A stretch of 61,212 nucleotides of DNA, taken from the NCBI GenBank assembly GCA_937921685.1, contig CAKZUF010000050.1, positions 1 through 61,212 of the forward strand, given 5' to 3'. The notes under the pieces were generated by a model, which made no database searches, was not told the DNA's origin, and saw nothing but the letters and a program-made list of their open reading frames with translations. Shown one piece after another: positions 40,769 through 50,880 of the stretch (position 1 is its first letter; the number at the start of each line of letters is the position of its first letter). Source of the stretch: an uncultured archaeon. GTDB taxonomy: Archaea > Thermoproteota > Nitrososphaeria_A > Caldarchaeales > Calditenuaceae. Position numbers and translations under genes: made by a program.

Positions 40769-42763
40769 ATGGGTAAGAATGGTAAGAAGAAATTTACTCT
40801 CAGCTGGATGATCGGCGGGGCTCAGGGCTCGGGTGTGGACTCGTCGGCAAACCTCTTCTCATACTCCATCGCCTCAGCGGGTTACTACGTCTTCGGAAAG
40901 AGGGAATACTACTCAAACATCAAGGGGGAGCACTCCTACTTCAACGTGGTGGCGTCCGACTCCCCTGTCAGGAGCACAGTGGATAGCGTGCATATTCTCG
41001 CGAGCTTCGACGCCGAGACTGTGTTTAGGCACGCCTGGGAGGTTGAGGAGGGTGGCGGAATCATCTATGACGTTGCCCTTGAGAATGAGAGGCTTAGGAA
41101 TATCCCGACTATCGAGGAGCGGGTGAAAGCCGAGGTTGCAGAGAGGCTTAAGAACGAGAACGTCGGTGAGACTCTTCGCGACGTTCTAACCGTGGCTAAG
41201 CGGAGGGGGGTGAGGGTCTATCCCATACCCTACATGGATCTCATCAAGAAGACGGGTGAGATAATTGGTGAGCAGCAGCTCACACTCTTGTTGAGAATGG
41301 TTAACACGATGGCCGTCGCCGCGTCCTTCGCCATTCTTAAGGCAGACATAAACCGCCTCCACAGGGGGCTATCCTACGCGTTTAGAGCTAAGAAAGCCGT
41401 CGTCGATATGAACTTCACAGCCTGCAAGGTGGTCTACGACTACGTCAAGGACAACTTCTCCGACGACTTCCCCATAACCCTCCCCAACAGGAAGAACGAT
41501 GAAGACCTTATACTAGTAAACGGGACGACAATCGTTGGCATAGCCAAGATCGTGGCAGGCTGCAGGTTCCAGTCATACTACCCCATCACACCAGCCGCCG
41601 ATGAGAGCGTATACCTCGAAGACAAGCAGGTATTCAACCTGAACCCCGTGTCCGACGGAGACGAGTACGAGTATCCGCATCTGGCTGAAAGCAGGCAGCT
41701 ATCCGATAAGGGGCATATCCTCGTCTTCCAGTCTGAGGACGAGCTGGCGGCGATCGACATGGCCATAGGAGCAAGCCTAGCCGGTGTTAGGGCGGCAACC
41801 TCCACCTCCGGGCCCGGCTTCTCACTCATGGCCGAGGGTCTGGGATGGGCTGGGATAAATGAGGTCCCAGTAGTTGTGACTGTCTTCCAGAGGGGTGGGC
41901 CGAGCACCGGCCTCCCCACCCGCCACGAGCAGGGCGACCTCCTCTTCACAATCTTCGCAGGGCATGGAGAGTTTCCGAGAATAGTGATTGCCTCTGGAGA
42001 CATGACAGAGGCCTTCTACGACACCATCAAAGCCTTCAACTATGCTGAGAAGTTCCAGGTCCCAGTTATCCACCTCCTCGACAAGTCCCTAGCCAACTCG
42101 ACCCAAACCATACCGATCCCGAGTGTTAACGAGGTGTTGTTAGACCGTGGCCTATTCATTAACGAACACTTGGATGGAAAGACCTACAAGCGTTTCGAGT
42201 TTACGGATGATGGGATATCCCCTAGAGCCCCACTCGGCACGCGCGGAGCAATATTCTGGAATACGGGTGACGAGCATGATGAGCTTGGCCACATCAGCGA
42301 GGACCCAGTCATAAGGACGCGCATGATGGAGAAGCGTATGGGCAAGCTCGAGATCATAAAAGAGTCTATCCCCGCGAGCGACAAGATAGCTACTTACGGC
42401 GACCCAGGCGCTAAGGACTGGATAATCAGCTGGGGCTCGACTAAGGGGCCGATACTGGACGCGCTTGAGATGCTCGAAGAGGAGGGCGTCGGCCCCATCG
42501 GCTTCTTGCAGGTCAAGATTCTCCACCCCTTCCCCGCTGAGCTCTGCTTGGAGACCCTCCAGTCCGCCGGCAGGATTATCGATATTGAGCAGAACTATAG
42601 CGGGCAGATGGGCAGGCTAATGGCTATGGAGACAGGACTGCGGCCAACAAACCTGATACTGAAGTATAGTGGTAGGCCATTTACTTCGACTGAGATTAGG
42701 GACGCGGTCAAGGAGGTGTTGGCGAGAAACACTAAAAGAATAGTGATGAATAGAGGTGGGTAG
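40769..42763 (+). CDS. 2-oxoacid:ferredoxin oxidoreductase, fused gamma-alpha subunit
   Basis: 664 aa. N-terminal gamma domain (GGAQGSGVDSSANLFSYSI, KGEHSYFNV) fused to alpha, with YPITPAADESVYLE and STSGPGFSLMAEGLGWAG as the TPP/CoA-side signatures. This is the two-subunit form known from Sulfolobus, Aeropyrum and haloarchaea. It decarboxylates pyruvate or 2-oxoglutarate to acyl-CoA and reduces ferredoxin. Substrate range cannot be read from sequence. Confidence 0.93.
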   Translation: MGKNGKKKFTLSWMIGGAQGSGVDSSANLFSYSIASAGYYVFGKREYYSNIKGEHSYFNVVASDSPVRSTVDSVHILASFDAETVFRHAWEVEEGGGIIYDVALENERLRNIPTIEERVKAEVAERLKNENVGETLRDVLTVAKRRGVRVYPIPYMDLIKKTGEIIGEQQLTLLLRMVNTMAVAASFAILKADINRLHRGLSYAFRAKKAVVDMNFTACKVVYDYVKDNFSDDFPITLPNRKNDEDLILVNGTTIVGIAKIVAGCRFQSYYPITPAADESVYLEDKQVFNLNPVSDGDEYEYPHLAESRQLSDKGHILVFQSEDELAAIDMAIGASLAGVRAATSTSGPGFSLMAEGLGWAGINEVPVVVTVFQRGGPSTGLPTRHEQGDLLFTIFAGHGEFPRIVIASGDMTEAFYDTIKAFNYAEKFQVPVIHLLDKSLANSTQTIPIPSVNEVLLDRGLFINEHLDGKTYKRFEFTDDGISPRAPLGTRGAIFWNTGDEHDELGHISEDPVIRTRMMEKRMGKLEIIKESIPASDKIATYGDPGAKDWIISWGSTKGPILDALEMLEEEGVGPIGFLQVKILHPFPAELCLETLQSAGRIIDIEQNYSGQMGRLMAMETGLRPTNLILKYSGRPFTSTEIRDAVKEVLARNTKRIVMNRGG

Positions 42764-43753
<990 letters not shown>

Positions 43754-43755
43754 GC

Positions 43756-44442
43756 TTAGACCCCAGTCTCGCCTTCCTTTATCTTCTCCCCAGCCCCAGT
43801 GGCTGATCTAGCCCTGATTAAACCATCCCTTATGAGAACTGCCACGGCTATGGCTGCGATGGAGAGGATCGACCAGCCCAGAACATCCAAGCCCCTGCCG
43901 ACGACCTGCAGGCTCGTAACTGTGACGGTCCTGTAGCTCTCCCGCGTCATGGCAATGACAACGTCCCTCAACTCCCTATGGGTTAGGGTAACATAGGAGA
44001 CCACAGTCACTGTCGATGTTACTGTAGTAACACGGGGCTTAGAGATCTCTATTAAGAGGCTGTATGCGCCGCTTGAAGCTCCGAAGGGGAACACTACGAT
44101 GTAGTAGAGTCCGCTGCTTGAGGCAGTGTATGTTATCCTCTCAGTAAACCCTGCCGCCCTCAGGGAGAGCTCGATAACCTCCCTCTCAGGCGAGACTAGG
44201 GCCACGTCGAAGTCTTGGTTGGGTGCTGGGCGGAGTAGGAGGTAGAGTGTGTCATCCCTCTCCAGCCTCACCGAGAAATAGTGCGTATCACCCCTCTCGA
44301 GGTAGAAGCTGTGCTCACCGACGCCTAGCTCAAGTGCCGTGGAATAGCTGGTGCCGGGAACCCTTGCCTCCTGACCCATAGCCAGAGGTGTTGTTGAGAG
44401 GAGGAGGGCGAGGACGAGCTGGACTATAATCCATCTTTGCAT
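43756..44442 (-). CDS. Secreted PPC-like protein with C-terminal anchor
   Basis: 228 aa. Sec signal peptide at the N-terminus ending near AMGQE, then a beta-rich domain (HSFYLERGDTHYFSVRLERD, DFDVALVSPE, GLYYIVVFPFGASSGAYSL) of the bacterial pre-peptidase C-terminal type, a Thr/Val stalk and a C-terminal membrane helix followed by a short charged tail. Last gene of the MoxR operon, 24 nt after the permease. Probably a cell-surface binding module. I cannot assign a ligand. Confidence 0.75.
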   Translation of the reverse strand: MQRWIIVQLVLALLLSTTPLAMGQEARVPGTSYSTALELGVGEHSFYLERGDTHYFSVRLERDDTLYLLLRPAPNQDFDVALVSPEREVIELSLRAAGFTERITYTASSSGLYYIVVFPFGASSGAYSLLIEISKPRVTTVTSTVTVVSYVTLTHRELRDVVIAMTRESYRTVTVTSLQVVGRGLDVLGWSILSIAAIAVAVLIRDGLIRARSATGAGEKIKEGETGV

Positions 44443-44466
44443 GGGTGAAGTATGTCCTGGCTGTAT

Positions 44467-45915
44467 TTATCCGCTCACCCCGGAGCCTCTCCGGGCCCTT
44501 GCGGCTAGGCGCGGGCTCATCGCCGGCTCCAAGCTCAGAGCCAGAAGTATGAAGGTGATCGAGGTTAGGGCGATTAGGAGGCCGGGCGGTATCACCCACC
44601 ACCAGTAGCCCACGAAGATTGCGCCTGTCCTGAAGGCCTGCTCGAGTATGCCTCCCCAACTGGGTATCTGCGGGTCGCCGAGGCCTAGGAAGCTCAATCC
44701 AGCCTCTGCAAGGATCGCAGAGGGGATGCTGAGTATCATCTGCCCAAGGACGTAGGGTGCGACATTGGGCGCGATGTGTTTTACTATGATCCTTAGGTCC
44801 CCCGCTCCTATGGACTTGGCCGCCTCGGCTAGTGGAGAGTTCCTCAGCTGAATGACCATCGACCTGACTAGGATCGTCAGGCCTGGCCAGCTAAACAGAG
44901 TCAGGAGGAGTATGATGAATAGGAGTCCCGGCCGGAAGGTGTAGGCCAGTAGGATGAGGATTGGCAGTAGGGGGATGTTGGCTACGACGTCCGCCGCCCT
45001 CTGGATTAGGTGGTCCGCCCTACCTCCCAGGTATCCGCTCAAGAGGCCGAGCGAGGTGCCTATGAATGTCGTCACGCCGGCGGCCAGCAGGCCGATGGAG
45101 AGTGAGACGGGAAATCCGAAGAGGAGGCCCTGAGCCAGGTCCCGTCCCAGGGTGTCCGTACCCATTAGACCGTATACAGTCCCTGCTAGGACGACCCCTG
45201 CCTCTCCGACACTATCGGCCGCGTCCTGGCGATACAGTAGGAGTCGAAAAACATACTCCCCCCAGAGGGGCTCAGTACGGCCGTCACCACGGGGTCTTGA
45301 AAAAATATAGTCCTCCAATCTCTGGGATACGTCCTCCTCCCTAACCTCCACCCCATAAGCCTCCGACAGCCTCTGGGCAACTATTGTCTGAACACTCCTA
45401 GAGGATGCGGGGAAGATCCTCAAAGGCTGGTCAGCATACCTGACATAGGGTGGAGTCTCATCAGGCCGCGGGCCGCTCGGGCTGAGCGTTGCGAGACTAA
45501 TCTCCACCCCGTCTGGCCGTATTACAAACAACTCTATTACTGGCGGTGCGGACTGAAACCTTATCCCACCAATCCTTACTGTTATCCCGCTGGGAGGCTC
45601 CAGCGAGTCGTACCTAAAACTAGCCTCGTAGACGGCTAACGTCTCATCAGAGTAGACTGGTTTGTCGAGTCTGAGTATCGTGTGAGGGAAGCTTGTTCTT
45701 GAGGAAGCCCACTCGGGTGGGACTGCCTTGGGATACTCGGCCCAGTAGGAGGGGTTGTTCCAGATCCTTGGGCCGTAGTCCAGTGGATAGCTGGAGATGG
45801 TGTAGAGGGAGATGGCCGCCATGATTGAGAGGAGGATTAATGATAGGCGGCCCTGCCAAGACTCTACTACGACCCTAAAGGCCGGGGGCATGGGGTGCCA
45901 ACCCACCTTAAACAC
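44467..45915 (-). CDS. Orphan OppC/DppC-like ABC permease with large extracellular insert
   Basis: 482 aa, GTG start. One membrane helix near residues 27-45, about 190 residues of extracellular sequence, then a canonical DppC core: GTDTLGRDLAQGLLFGFPVSLSIGLL, five further helices and the EAA loop EAAKSIGAGDLRIIVKHIAPN. Bacterial DppC is about 300 aa. No DppB-type partner, ATPase or peptide-binding protein lies nearby. Cotranscribed with MoxR, DUF58 and secreted proteins, it may have been recruited to a surface-assembly machine or uses subunits encoded elsewhere. Confidence 0.83.
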   Translation of the reverse strand: MFKVGWHPMPPAFRVVVESWQGRLSLILLSIMAAISLYTISSYPLDYGPRIWNNPSYWAEYPKAVPPEWASSRTSFPHTILRLDKPVYSDETLAVYEASFRYDSLEPPSGITVRIGGIRFQSAPPVIELFVIRPDGVEISLATLSPSGPRPDETPPYVRYADQPLRIFPASSRSVQTIVAQRLSEAYGVEVREEDVSQRLEDYIFSRPRGDGRTEPLWGEYVFRLLLYRQDAADSVGEAGVVLAGTVYGLMGTDTLGRDLAQGLLFGFPVSLSIGLLAAGVTTFIGTSLGLLSGYLGGRADHLIQRAADVVANIPLLPILILLAYTFRPGLLFIILLLTLFSWPGLTILVRSMVIQLRNSPLAEAAKSIGAGDLRIIVKHIAPNVAPYVLGQMILSIPSAILAEAGLSFLGLGDPQIPSWGGILEQAFRTGAIFVGYWWWVIPPGLLIALTSITFILLALSLEPAMSPRLAARARRGSGVSG

Positions 45916-45933
45916 ATAGGCAAATATTACTTC

Positions 45934-47508
45934 TTAGCCGGCACCTAGACGCTTAACGCCCCGCGCCCCCTTACGCCTGAGGCTCCTGTACCACCTCCAA
46001 GAGTACATCGCAAAGATTGACAGCTGGATGAGGAAGACAGTTATTAGTGCGAGCGTCTCTGCAGTATACCCTCTGACAACTAGGACGACACGTCTCATGT
46101 CCCTGACATTAACAGTTGAGTAGACCTTCCCGAAAGGTGTCTCGGCCGAGAAGTTATAAATCGCGGCCGGAAGCCTCAGGCTTAGCCTGCCACCGACCCC
46201 CCTAAGCGAGTCATTAACGTAGATCTGCGAATCCTGTATGATAAATCCTGCCGCGTGCCTCACCTCGACCTCAACGAGTCTGCCATCCACGTAGACCGTC
46301 GCGGGTCTCCCAACCTCCAGCGTTAAGAGGCCGACAGACTCGCTGATATCCACCGAGTAAACTTTGAGTGTGGGTCTGACGGTGATGGCTGGTCTGTATC
46401 CTCCTTCTATGATCGAGACGGTCTTCGGGACGATAACCGATTCAGACCCATTCCTCAGAGAGAGATATCCGGGGATGCTTACGGAATAGTCTTCGACCCA
46501 CATTCCGAGGTGGCTGTCATAGACCCTGACCCGATAGTCTGGGACGCGGATTATGCGCCGCTCGAATCGTCCAGTTGTGAGGTTTGCGACGACCACCTCT
46601 AAACCGTTGCGTATGAGGTCTCTGAGACCTATTGTCTTAGATGAGCTAAGAGGCGGCGGCTCCTCAACCATGGGGGAAACACTCACCTCGAAACTCTGCT
46701 CAAACCTCCCACCCCCACGCCCAGTGTACACGATGTTAACCACCAGTGTGCCGTATCTAAGAGGCACAAGACCATTCTCACCCGTCTCACCCAGCGGTGG
46801 AATATACACGTCAACAAAGCGGATCTGTTGGGTTGCTCCAGCCCCCTCGAACCTGTACTCCGCCACTATGGGCTCAGCTCTATACAATATGTGTAGCTGC
46901 CCGCTATAGCCGCTTAATTCTATCGGGTCATAGTGTCGGAGCGTGATCTTTACGCTCAGAGCGTTGGCTGGGATTTGGAGCTGAAGGGTGGAGTTCGGCC
47001 TGACGAATATTTTCCGAGCCTCCGTACCACCTCCCGTTATCGGAAAGCCTGAGAGGGTTGAACCGGCTATCCTCGCCTCTAGCACTTCTTGACCGTCAGA
47101 GTCTGAGGTCATGAATCCAGCCGGCTGGAAATCAATCCAGCCCAGAGTAGACTCCTCTAGGCTGAGCACCTCTATTGTAGCCCTTCCCCCTCCTATCACA
47201 GTCAAAGAAGCGGTCCCAACATCCTCGACTCTAAACCTCCAGACCTCCACCGCCTCTCCAGCGCCTATGCGGAAGACATGCTCCTCCCCCCTGTTTGTCT
47301 CCAATATCGCTGAGACGGCCGCCCCTATTGCCTTAAGCACCAGCCTCTCTCCAACAACAAACCTGTATTTTGCGCCGTCGAGGAAGGGTAGGAGCTTCTC
47401 TCCCCCGTAGCCGATCAGTAGGAACTCCCCCTCCCGGGGCTGGACCGTGGGCGGAAGCACAGCCAGCATCGCTATGGCTAACGCTAGAGGGGCTAAGCTC
47501 TTCCCCAT
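45934..47508 (-). CDS. Large secreted, C-terminally anchored beta-rich protein
   Basis: 524 aa; I do not recognise the family. Signal peptide (LAPLALAIAMLAVLPPT), about 460 residues of predicted beta-strands with NxS/T sites, then one membrane helix (LALITVFLIQLSIFAMYSW) and a basic tail RRKGARGVKRL, so most of it is outside. A short Cys-free extracellular protein of this kind, in the DUF58 operon, resembles the immunoglobulin-like or scaffold subunits of MoxR-DUF58 clusters. It overlaps the upstream gene by 16 nt. Confidence 0.7.
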   Translation of the reverse strand: MGKSLAPLALAIAMLAVLPPTVQPREGEFLLIGYGGEKLLPFLDGAKYRFVVGERLVLKAIGAAVSAILETNRGEEHVFRIGAGEAVEVWRFRVEDVGTASLTVIGGGRATIEVLSLEESTLGWIDFQPAGFMTSDSDGQEVLEARIAGSTLSGFPITGGGTEARKIFVRPNSTLQLQIPANALSVKITLRHYDPIELSGYSGQLHILYRAEPIVAEYRFEGAGATQQIRFVDVYIPPLGETGENGLVPLRYGTLVVNIVYTGRGGGRFEQSFEVSVSPMVEEPPPLSSSKTIGLRDLIRNGLEVVVANLTTGRFERRIIRVPDYRVRVYDSHLGMWVEDYSVSIPGYLSLRNGSESVIVPKTVSIIEGGYRPAITVRPTLKVYSVDISESVGLLTLEVGRPATVYVDGRLVEVEVRHAAGFIIQDSQIYVNDSLRGVGGRLSLRLPAAIYNFSAETPFGKVYSTVNVRDMRRVVLVVRGYTAETLALITVFLIQLSIFAMYSWRWYRSLRRKGARGVKRLGAG

Positions 47509-48218
47509 CCTTTCTTTACACCAGCCCTAATCGTGGCGGCTATGGTGAGTGTGCCCGCAATTATCAGCCCCAAGGCGACGGAGTCCGTGAATACTAGCGA
47601 GTAGAGGACTGTAAGTGCTATGGCTAGGCTTGCCGCAGCGGCTGAGTAGATGAGTATCTCCCCCTGCCCGCGAACAAGTACGGACCCGTAGACCCTCCAG
47701 AGGTAGACGATCAGTGTGATGGATGATAGGGCGGCGAGAGCTGCGAAATACTGGGGCGGCTGAACCTTCTCCCACGCCTGCCTGTTAACGAACATGTTGA
47801 CTAAAGAGAGAAATAGGTGGCCGCCCTCCACCCTCGCCTGAGCTGCTATCGACCAGATGAAGTAGGTGCTCGTCAGGCTTGTAATGTAGCTTAGAACGGA
47901 TGCTCTGAGGCTTGTACTCCTAGCAAGTCCTATCATGGCTATGAATGGTATGCTTAACAGGTATCCCCCCGCTAGGTCTATGAGAAAGTGCGGCCTCCTC
48001 TCCAGCACAAGAACCACTAGGCTCGTGATTGCTGGAAGATATATCAGAGGAATTACCACGTTTTGATACCTAGCCGGAAGATAGGTGGAGAGAAGCGAGA
48101 TGCATCCCAGAACAAGGAATGGTGTCAGCACAATCCGGGCCAGATAGTCCATGCTCATCAGAAAGGGTGTGAGGAGGACAGCTGCGATTAAGAACCTGTC
48201 AGCTATCCGCGCCCCCAA
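47493..48218 (-). CDS. Polytopic membrane protein of the MoxR operon
   Basis: 241 aa, TTG start, about seven hydrophobic helices with short loops and almost no soluble domain. No family recognised. It overlaps DUF58 upstream and the secreted protein downstream by 16 nt each, so all three are translationally coupled and probably form one membrane complex. Confidence 0.72.
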   Translation of the reverse strand: MGARIADRFLIAAVLLTPFLMSMDYLARIVLTPFLVLGCISLLSTYLPARYQNVVIPLIYLPAITSLVVLVLERRPHFLIDLAGGYLLSIPFIAMIGLARSTSLRASVLSYITSLTSTYFIWSIAAQARVEGGHLFLSLVNMFVNRQAWEKVQPPQYFAALAALSSITLIVYLWRVYGSVLVRGQGEILIYSAAAASLAIALTVLYSLVFTDSVALGLIIAGTLTIAATIRAGVKKGWGRA

Positions 48219-49519
48219 TCAACACCCCTCCTCACGGCCTCCCTAACCACGTCCACCGAATATCCCTTACCGATCTCAATGACTGAGCCCGGCTCGGCGA
48301 ACCTTGACAACCACATATCCTTAAACAGTCTATCAAGCTGCAGCAGCCGACCTACCACGCCTTCTAGTCCCGAGACATAGCTGGAGACGTCTGGAATGCA
48401 TATAATATATCTCGCACCAACTATCCGACAAGCGTTTATCATCGCCTCAACCGTGCCGGTGTTCTGTGACGGTGGATTTACAACAAAGATAACCATGCTT
48501 GAGCTACTGAGTGTTCTCGAGAACTCCTCTACGACCTGTCCCTCATCACGCCCCCTTGATGGGAAAACCCTAGCTATGTACTGTTCCAGTGCAATTCTGG
48601 AAAATACGCGTCGAGGGGAGATCTTCTCGTCTAGGCTGAGGGCCGGGTTTATCAGCCAGAACTGTACCGGGTTCCCCTCCTCCTCGGCAGTCTGGCAGAG
48701 CCGCCGTATCAGGGTTGATATGTCGGTGAGGAGGGCTGCATTGTCTCCCGCGTTGATGGAGGAGGAGCAGTCAACGACTAGGTGGAGGGTGACCTCCCCC
48801 TTCTTGACATACTTCTTCGCTACTAGTTCTTCCTCGTCGACTTGCTGGGCGTACCTGACCCAGTGAATATCCCTTACCCTGTCTCCCAACTCGTAGGGCT
48901 TGATTCCTGAGAACTCGTCGTCGTATCCCACCAGCCCCCGATAGCCGAGACCCATAGGCGGCCTAATCCAAGGTGCGGGCAACTTGGTGTAGGCGGCTCC
49001 CACCAGCTGCTCGCCGACAGGGACAATAACGTCAGATACGACCTCTACCTCCCTAGCGACGTAGCAGAGCCTCAGGGGATCATGTATTAGCAGAACCACT
49101 TTCCTGAATCTTGCAAGACCGATAGATGGATCGACTTCAAGGGTGTATGATGATTCGAGACTTTCGCCGGCGCCCACGATGCCTTCAGAGTTTAGCGGCC
49201 GCTCCACAATCCGTGTACCGTATGGCGGCCTGTCCATCACCCGCACGAATAAGCGCGACTCGCTGTCGAGCCTCACCCGCAGCCTGACCTTCAAAAGTGT
49301 CTTATCTCCTATTCGCTGGGGCTCAACTGTCCGCTCTAATATGAGGCCCTCGATGCCTAGGTTTCTGAGCCTTCTACTCACCAGTAGCATGTATGTGGCG
49401 AAGAATGTCTGGAGAAAAAAGGAGGCTAGGAATAGGAAGGGCTGGTAGAGTAGTGTCGAGATGAATAATGTCCATCCGGAGAGGCTTATTAGCAGTAGCG
49501 CCGCCTCTCTCGTGAGCAT
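48203..49519 (-). CDS. DUF58 (vWA-like) membrane protein
   Basis: 438 aa. Two adjacent N-terminal membrane helices, an Ig-like section, then the DUF58 core: DEFSGIKPYELGDRVRDIHW and a vWA-like metal site LVVDCSSSINAG (DxSxS form). DUF58 proteins are the usual partners of MoxR ATPases, which are thought to remodel them during assembly of surface or redox complexes. Its ATG overlaps the MoxR stop in TAATG. Confidence 0.9.
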   Translation of the reverse strand: MLTREAALLLISLSGWTLFISTLLYQPFLFLASFFLQTFFATYMLLVSRRLRNLGIEGLILERTVEPQRIGDKTLLKVRLRVRLDSESRLFVRVMDRPPYGTRIVERPLNSEGIVGAGESLESSYTLEVDPSIGLARFRKVVLLIHDPLRLCYVAREVEVVSDVIVPVGEQLVGAAYTKLPAPWIRPPMGLGYRGLVGYDDEFSGIKPYELGDRVRDIHWVRYAQQVDEEELVAKKYVKKGEVTLHLVVDCSSSINAGDNAALLTDISTLIRRLCQTAEEEGNPVQFWLINPALSLDEKISPRRVFSRIALEQYIARVFPSRGRDEGQVVEEFSRTLSSSSMVIFVVNPPSQNTGTVEAMINACRIVGARYIICIPDVSSYVSGLEGVVGRLLQLDRLFKDMWLSRFAEPGSVIEIGKGYSVDVVREAVRRGVDWGRG

Positions 49520-50472
49520 TACTTTGGAGCCTCCACCCTCTCAAGCACCTTCTTCGTAACCAGCATAGTCTCTTGCTCACCCCTGCCCAGGGAAGTTGTC
49601 CTCCTCCTAAGCAGGATTCTGTGATTCAGTATAAGTGGTGCCACATACTTTACATCATCGGGTATCACATAGTCTCTCCCCCTTATCGCCGCGTATGCTT
49701 TAGAGCCGTAAAGTAGAGCGGTCTCCGCCCGCGTGCTCGCACCCATAACCACGTCAGGCATACTCCTCGACTCTCTAACAATGTCCACAATGTATCCGAG
49801 GATGTCGTCGTCTATGTAGACATTCTTTACAGCTTGGATAGCTTCTAGGACTTTCTCGGAGCCGGCGACCGGGCTTACGTTGAGCTCCTCACCATGCCGA
49901 TTCTTAAGCCTGAGTATCTCGATCTCCTCGTCGCGTGATGGATAGTTCACGAGTACTCGGATTAGGAATCTGTCGAGCTCAGCCTCGGGCAGAGGATAGG
50001 TACCCTCCAGCTCAATAGGGTTCTGTGTAGCTATGACCATGAATGGTCTTGGGAGTGGGTATGTCTTCCCCTCGACTGTGACTTGGAACTCCTGCATAGC
50101 CTCGAGGAGTGCCGACTGCGTCCTAGGGGCCCCGCGGTTAATCTCGTCTGCGAGGACTATGTTAGCGAAGATGGGGCCGGGCCTGAATAGGAACTCACCC
50201 GTGCGCCGGTCGAATATCATTCCCCCGACTATGTCGCTTGGTAGCAGGTCATTGGTGAACTGGATCCTCTTAAAGGAGAGCGTGAGGGTGTTGGCGAATG
50301 CCTTCGCGAGATATGTCTTGGCTAGTCCTGGAACACCCTCGATCAAGACATGCCCCTGGACCAGGAGGGAGATGAGCAGGGAGTCAATCGCAACATCCAT
50401 CCCAACTATCGACCTGTGTATCTCTTCCCTCACCCTTTCAGCCAAGTCCTTGATCCATGAGAGCTTCGACAA
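49519..50472 (-). CDS. MoxR-family AAA+ ATPase
   Basis: 317 aa. Walker A GVPGLAKT, Walker B VLADEINRG, then TQSALLEAMQEFQVTVEG, VIATQNPIELEGTYPLPEAELDRF (sensor 1 and arginine finger area): a complete MoxR protein. TTG start preceded by GAGGAGAG. Acts in the cytoplasm as a hexameric chaperone-like motor on the vWA/DUF58 partner encoded next. Confidence 0.95.
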   Translation of the reverse strand: MSKLSWIKDLAERVREEIHRSIVGMDVAIDSLLISLLVQGHVLIEGVPGLAKTYLAKAFANTLTLSFKRIQFTNDLLPSDIVGGMIFDRRTGEFLFRPGPIFANIVLADEINRGAPRTQSALLEAMQEFQVTVEGKTYPLPRPFMVIATQNPIELEGTYPLPEAELDRFLIRVLVNYPSRDEEIEILRLKNRHGEELNVSPVAGSEKVLEAIQAVKNVYIDDDILGYIVDIVRESRSMPDVVMGASTRAETALLYGSKAYAAIRGRDYVIPDDVKYVAPLILNHRILLRRRTTSLGRGEQETMLVTKKVLERVEAPK

Positions 50473-50487
50473 TCTCTCCTCACCACT

Positions 50488-50823
50488 CTATGCCTTGGTC
50501 AGACGGCTCAGCATCCACCTGTATATGCTGGCGGGAATGAGCCTAGAGAGTGGGCCTATCAATAGACTTCTCCAAATCCTAGCGCGAATGCCTCCAAGCA
50601 ACCCTAGGGCGCTATATGTTTCAAAAAGAGTTTCGGCAGCCTCTAGTGGCTTACTCCTCTTGACCCCTCTTAGGAAATTCTCTAGCTCTTCTATGTAGTT
50701 TCTCGGGACGTCCTCAACCTCCTCCCTCTCCCTCCTGAGGAGGATAGCTGGCAGGATTAAGGATGCTAGCATAATGATTAGGATTAGAAGCGGGTCTATA
50801 ATCGATGTAACAAGTGTTGGCAT
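50488..50823 (-). CDS. Small bitopic membrane protein, first gene of MoxR operon
   Basis: 111 aa: one N-terminal membrane helix (about 8-28), then a charged, helical cytoplasmic part (EEVEDVPRNYIEELENFL, ETLFETYSALGLLGG). Its position corresponds to the small or DUF4129-like protein often found with MoxR-DUF58, but I see no clear family match. Starts just downstream of the operon promoter. Confidence 0.7.
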   Translation of the reverse strand: MPTLVTSIIDPLLILIIMLASLILPAILLRREREEVEDVPRNYIEELENFLRGVKRSKPLEAAETLFETYSALGLLGGIRARIWRSLLIGPLSRLIPASIYRWMLSRLTKA

Positions 50824-50850
50824 GAGTCTGGCTATTACACCTCAGCGATT

Positions 50851-50858
50851 CCTATAAA
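50851..50858 (-). promoter_or_regulatory. TATA box, seven-gene MoxR-DUF58 operon
   Basis: TTTATAGG on the - strand, about 31 nt upstream of the ATG at 50823, in the gap after the cyclo-ligase gene. No other gap in the operon exceeds 24 nt. Confidence 0.5.
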
Positions 50859-50880
50859 TGTTTAACCGATCATGACAGGG

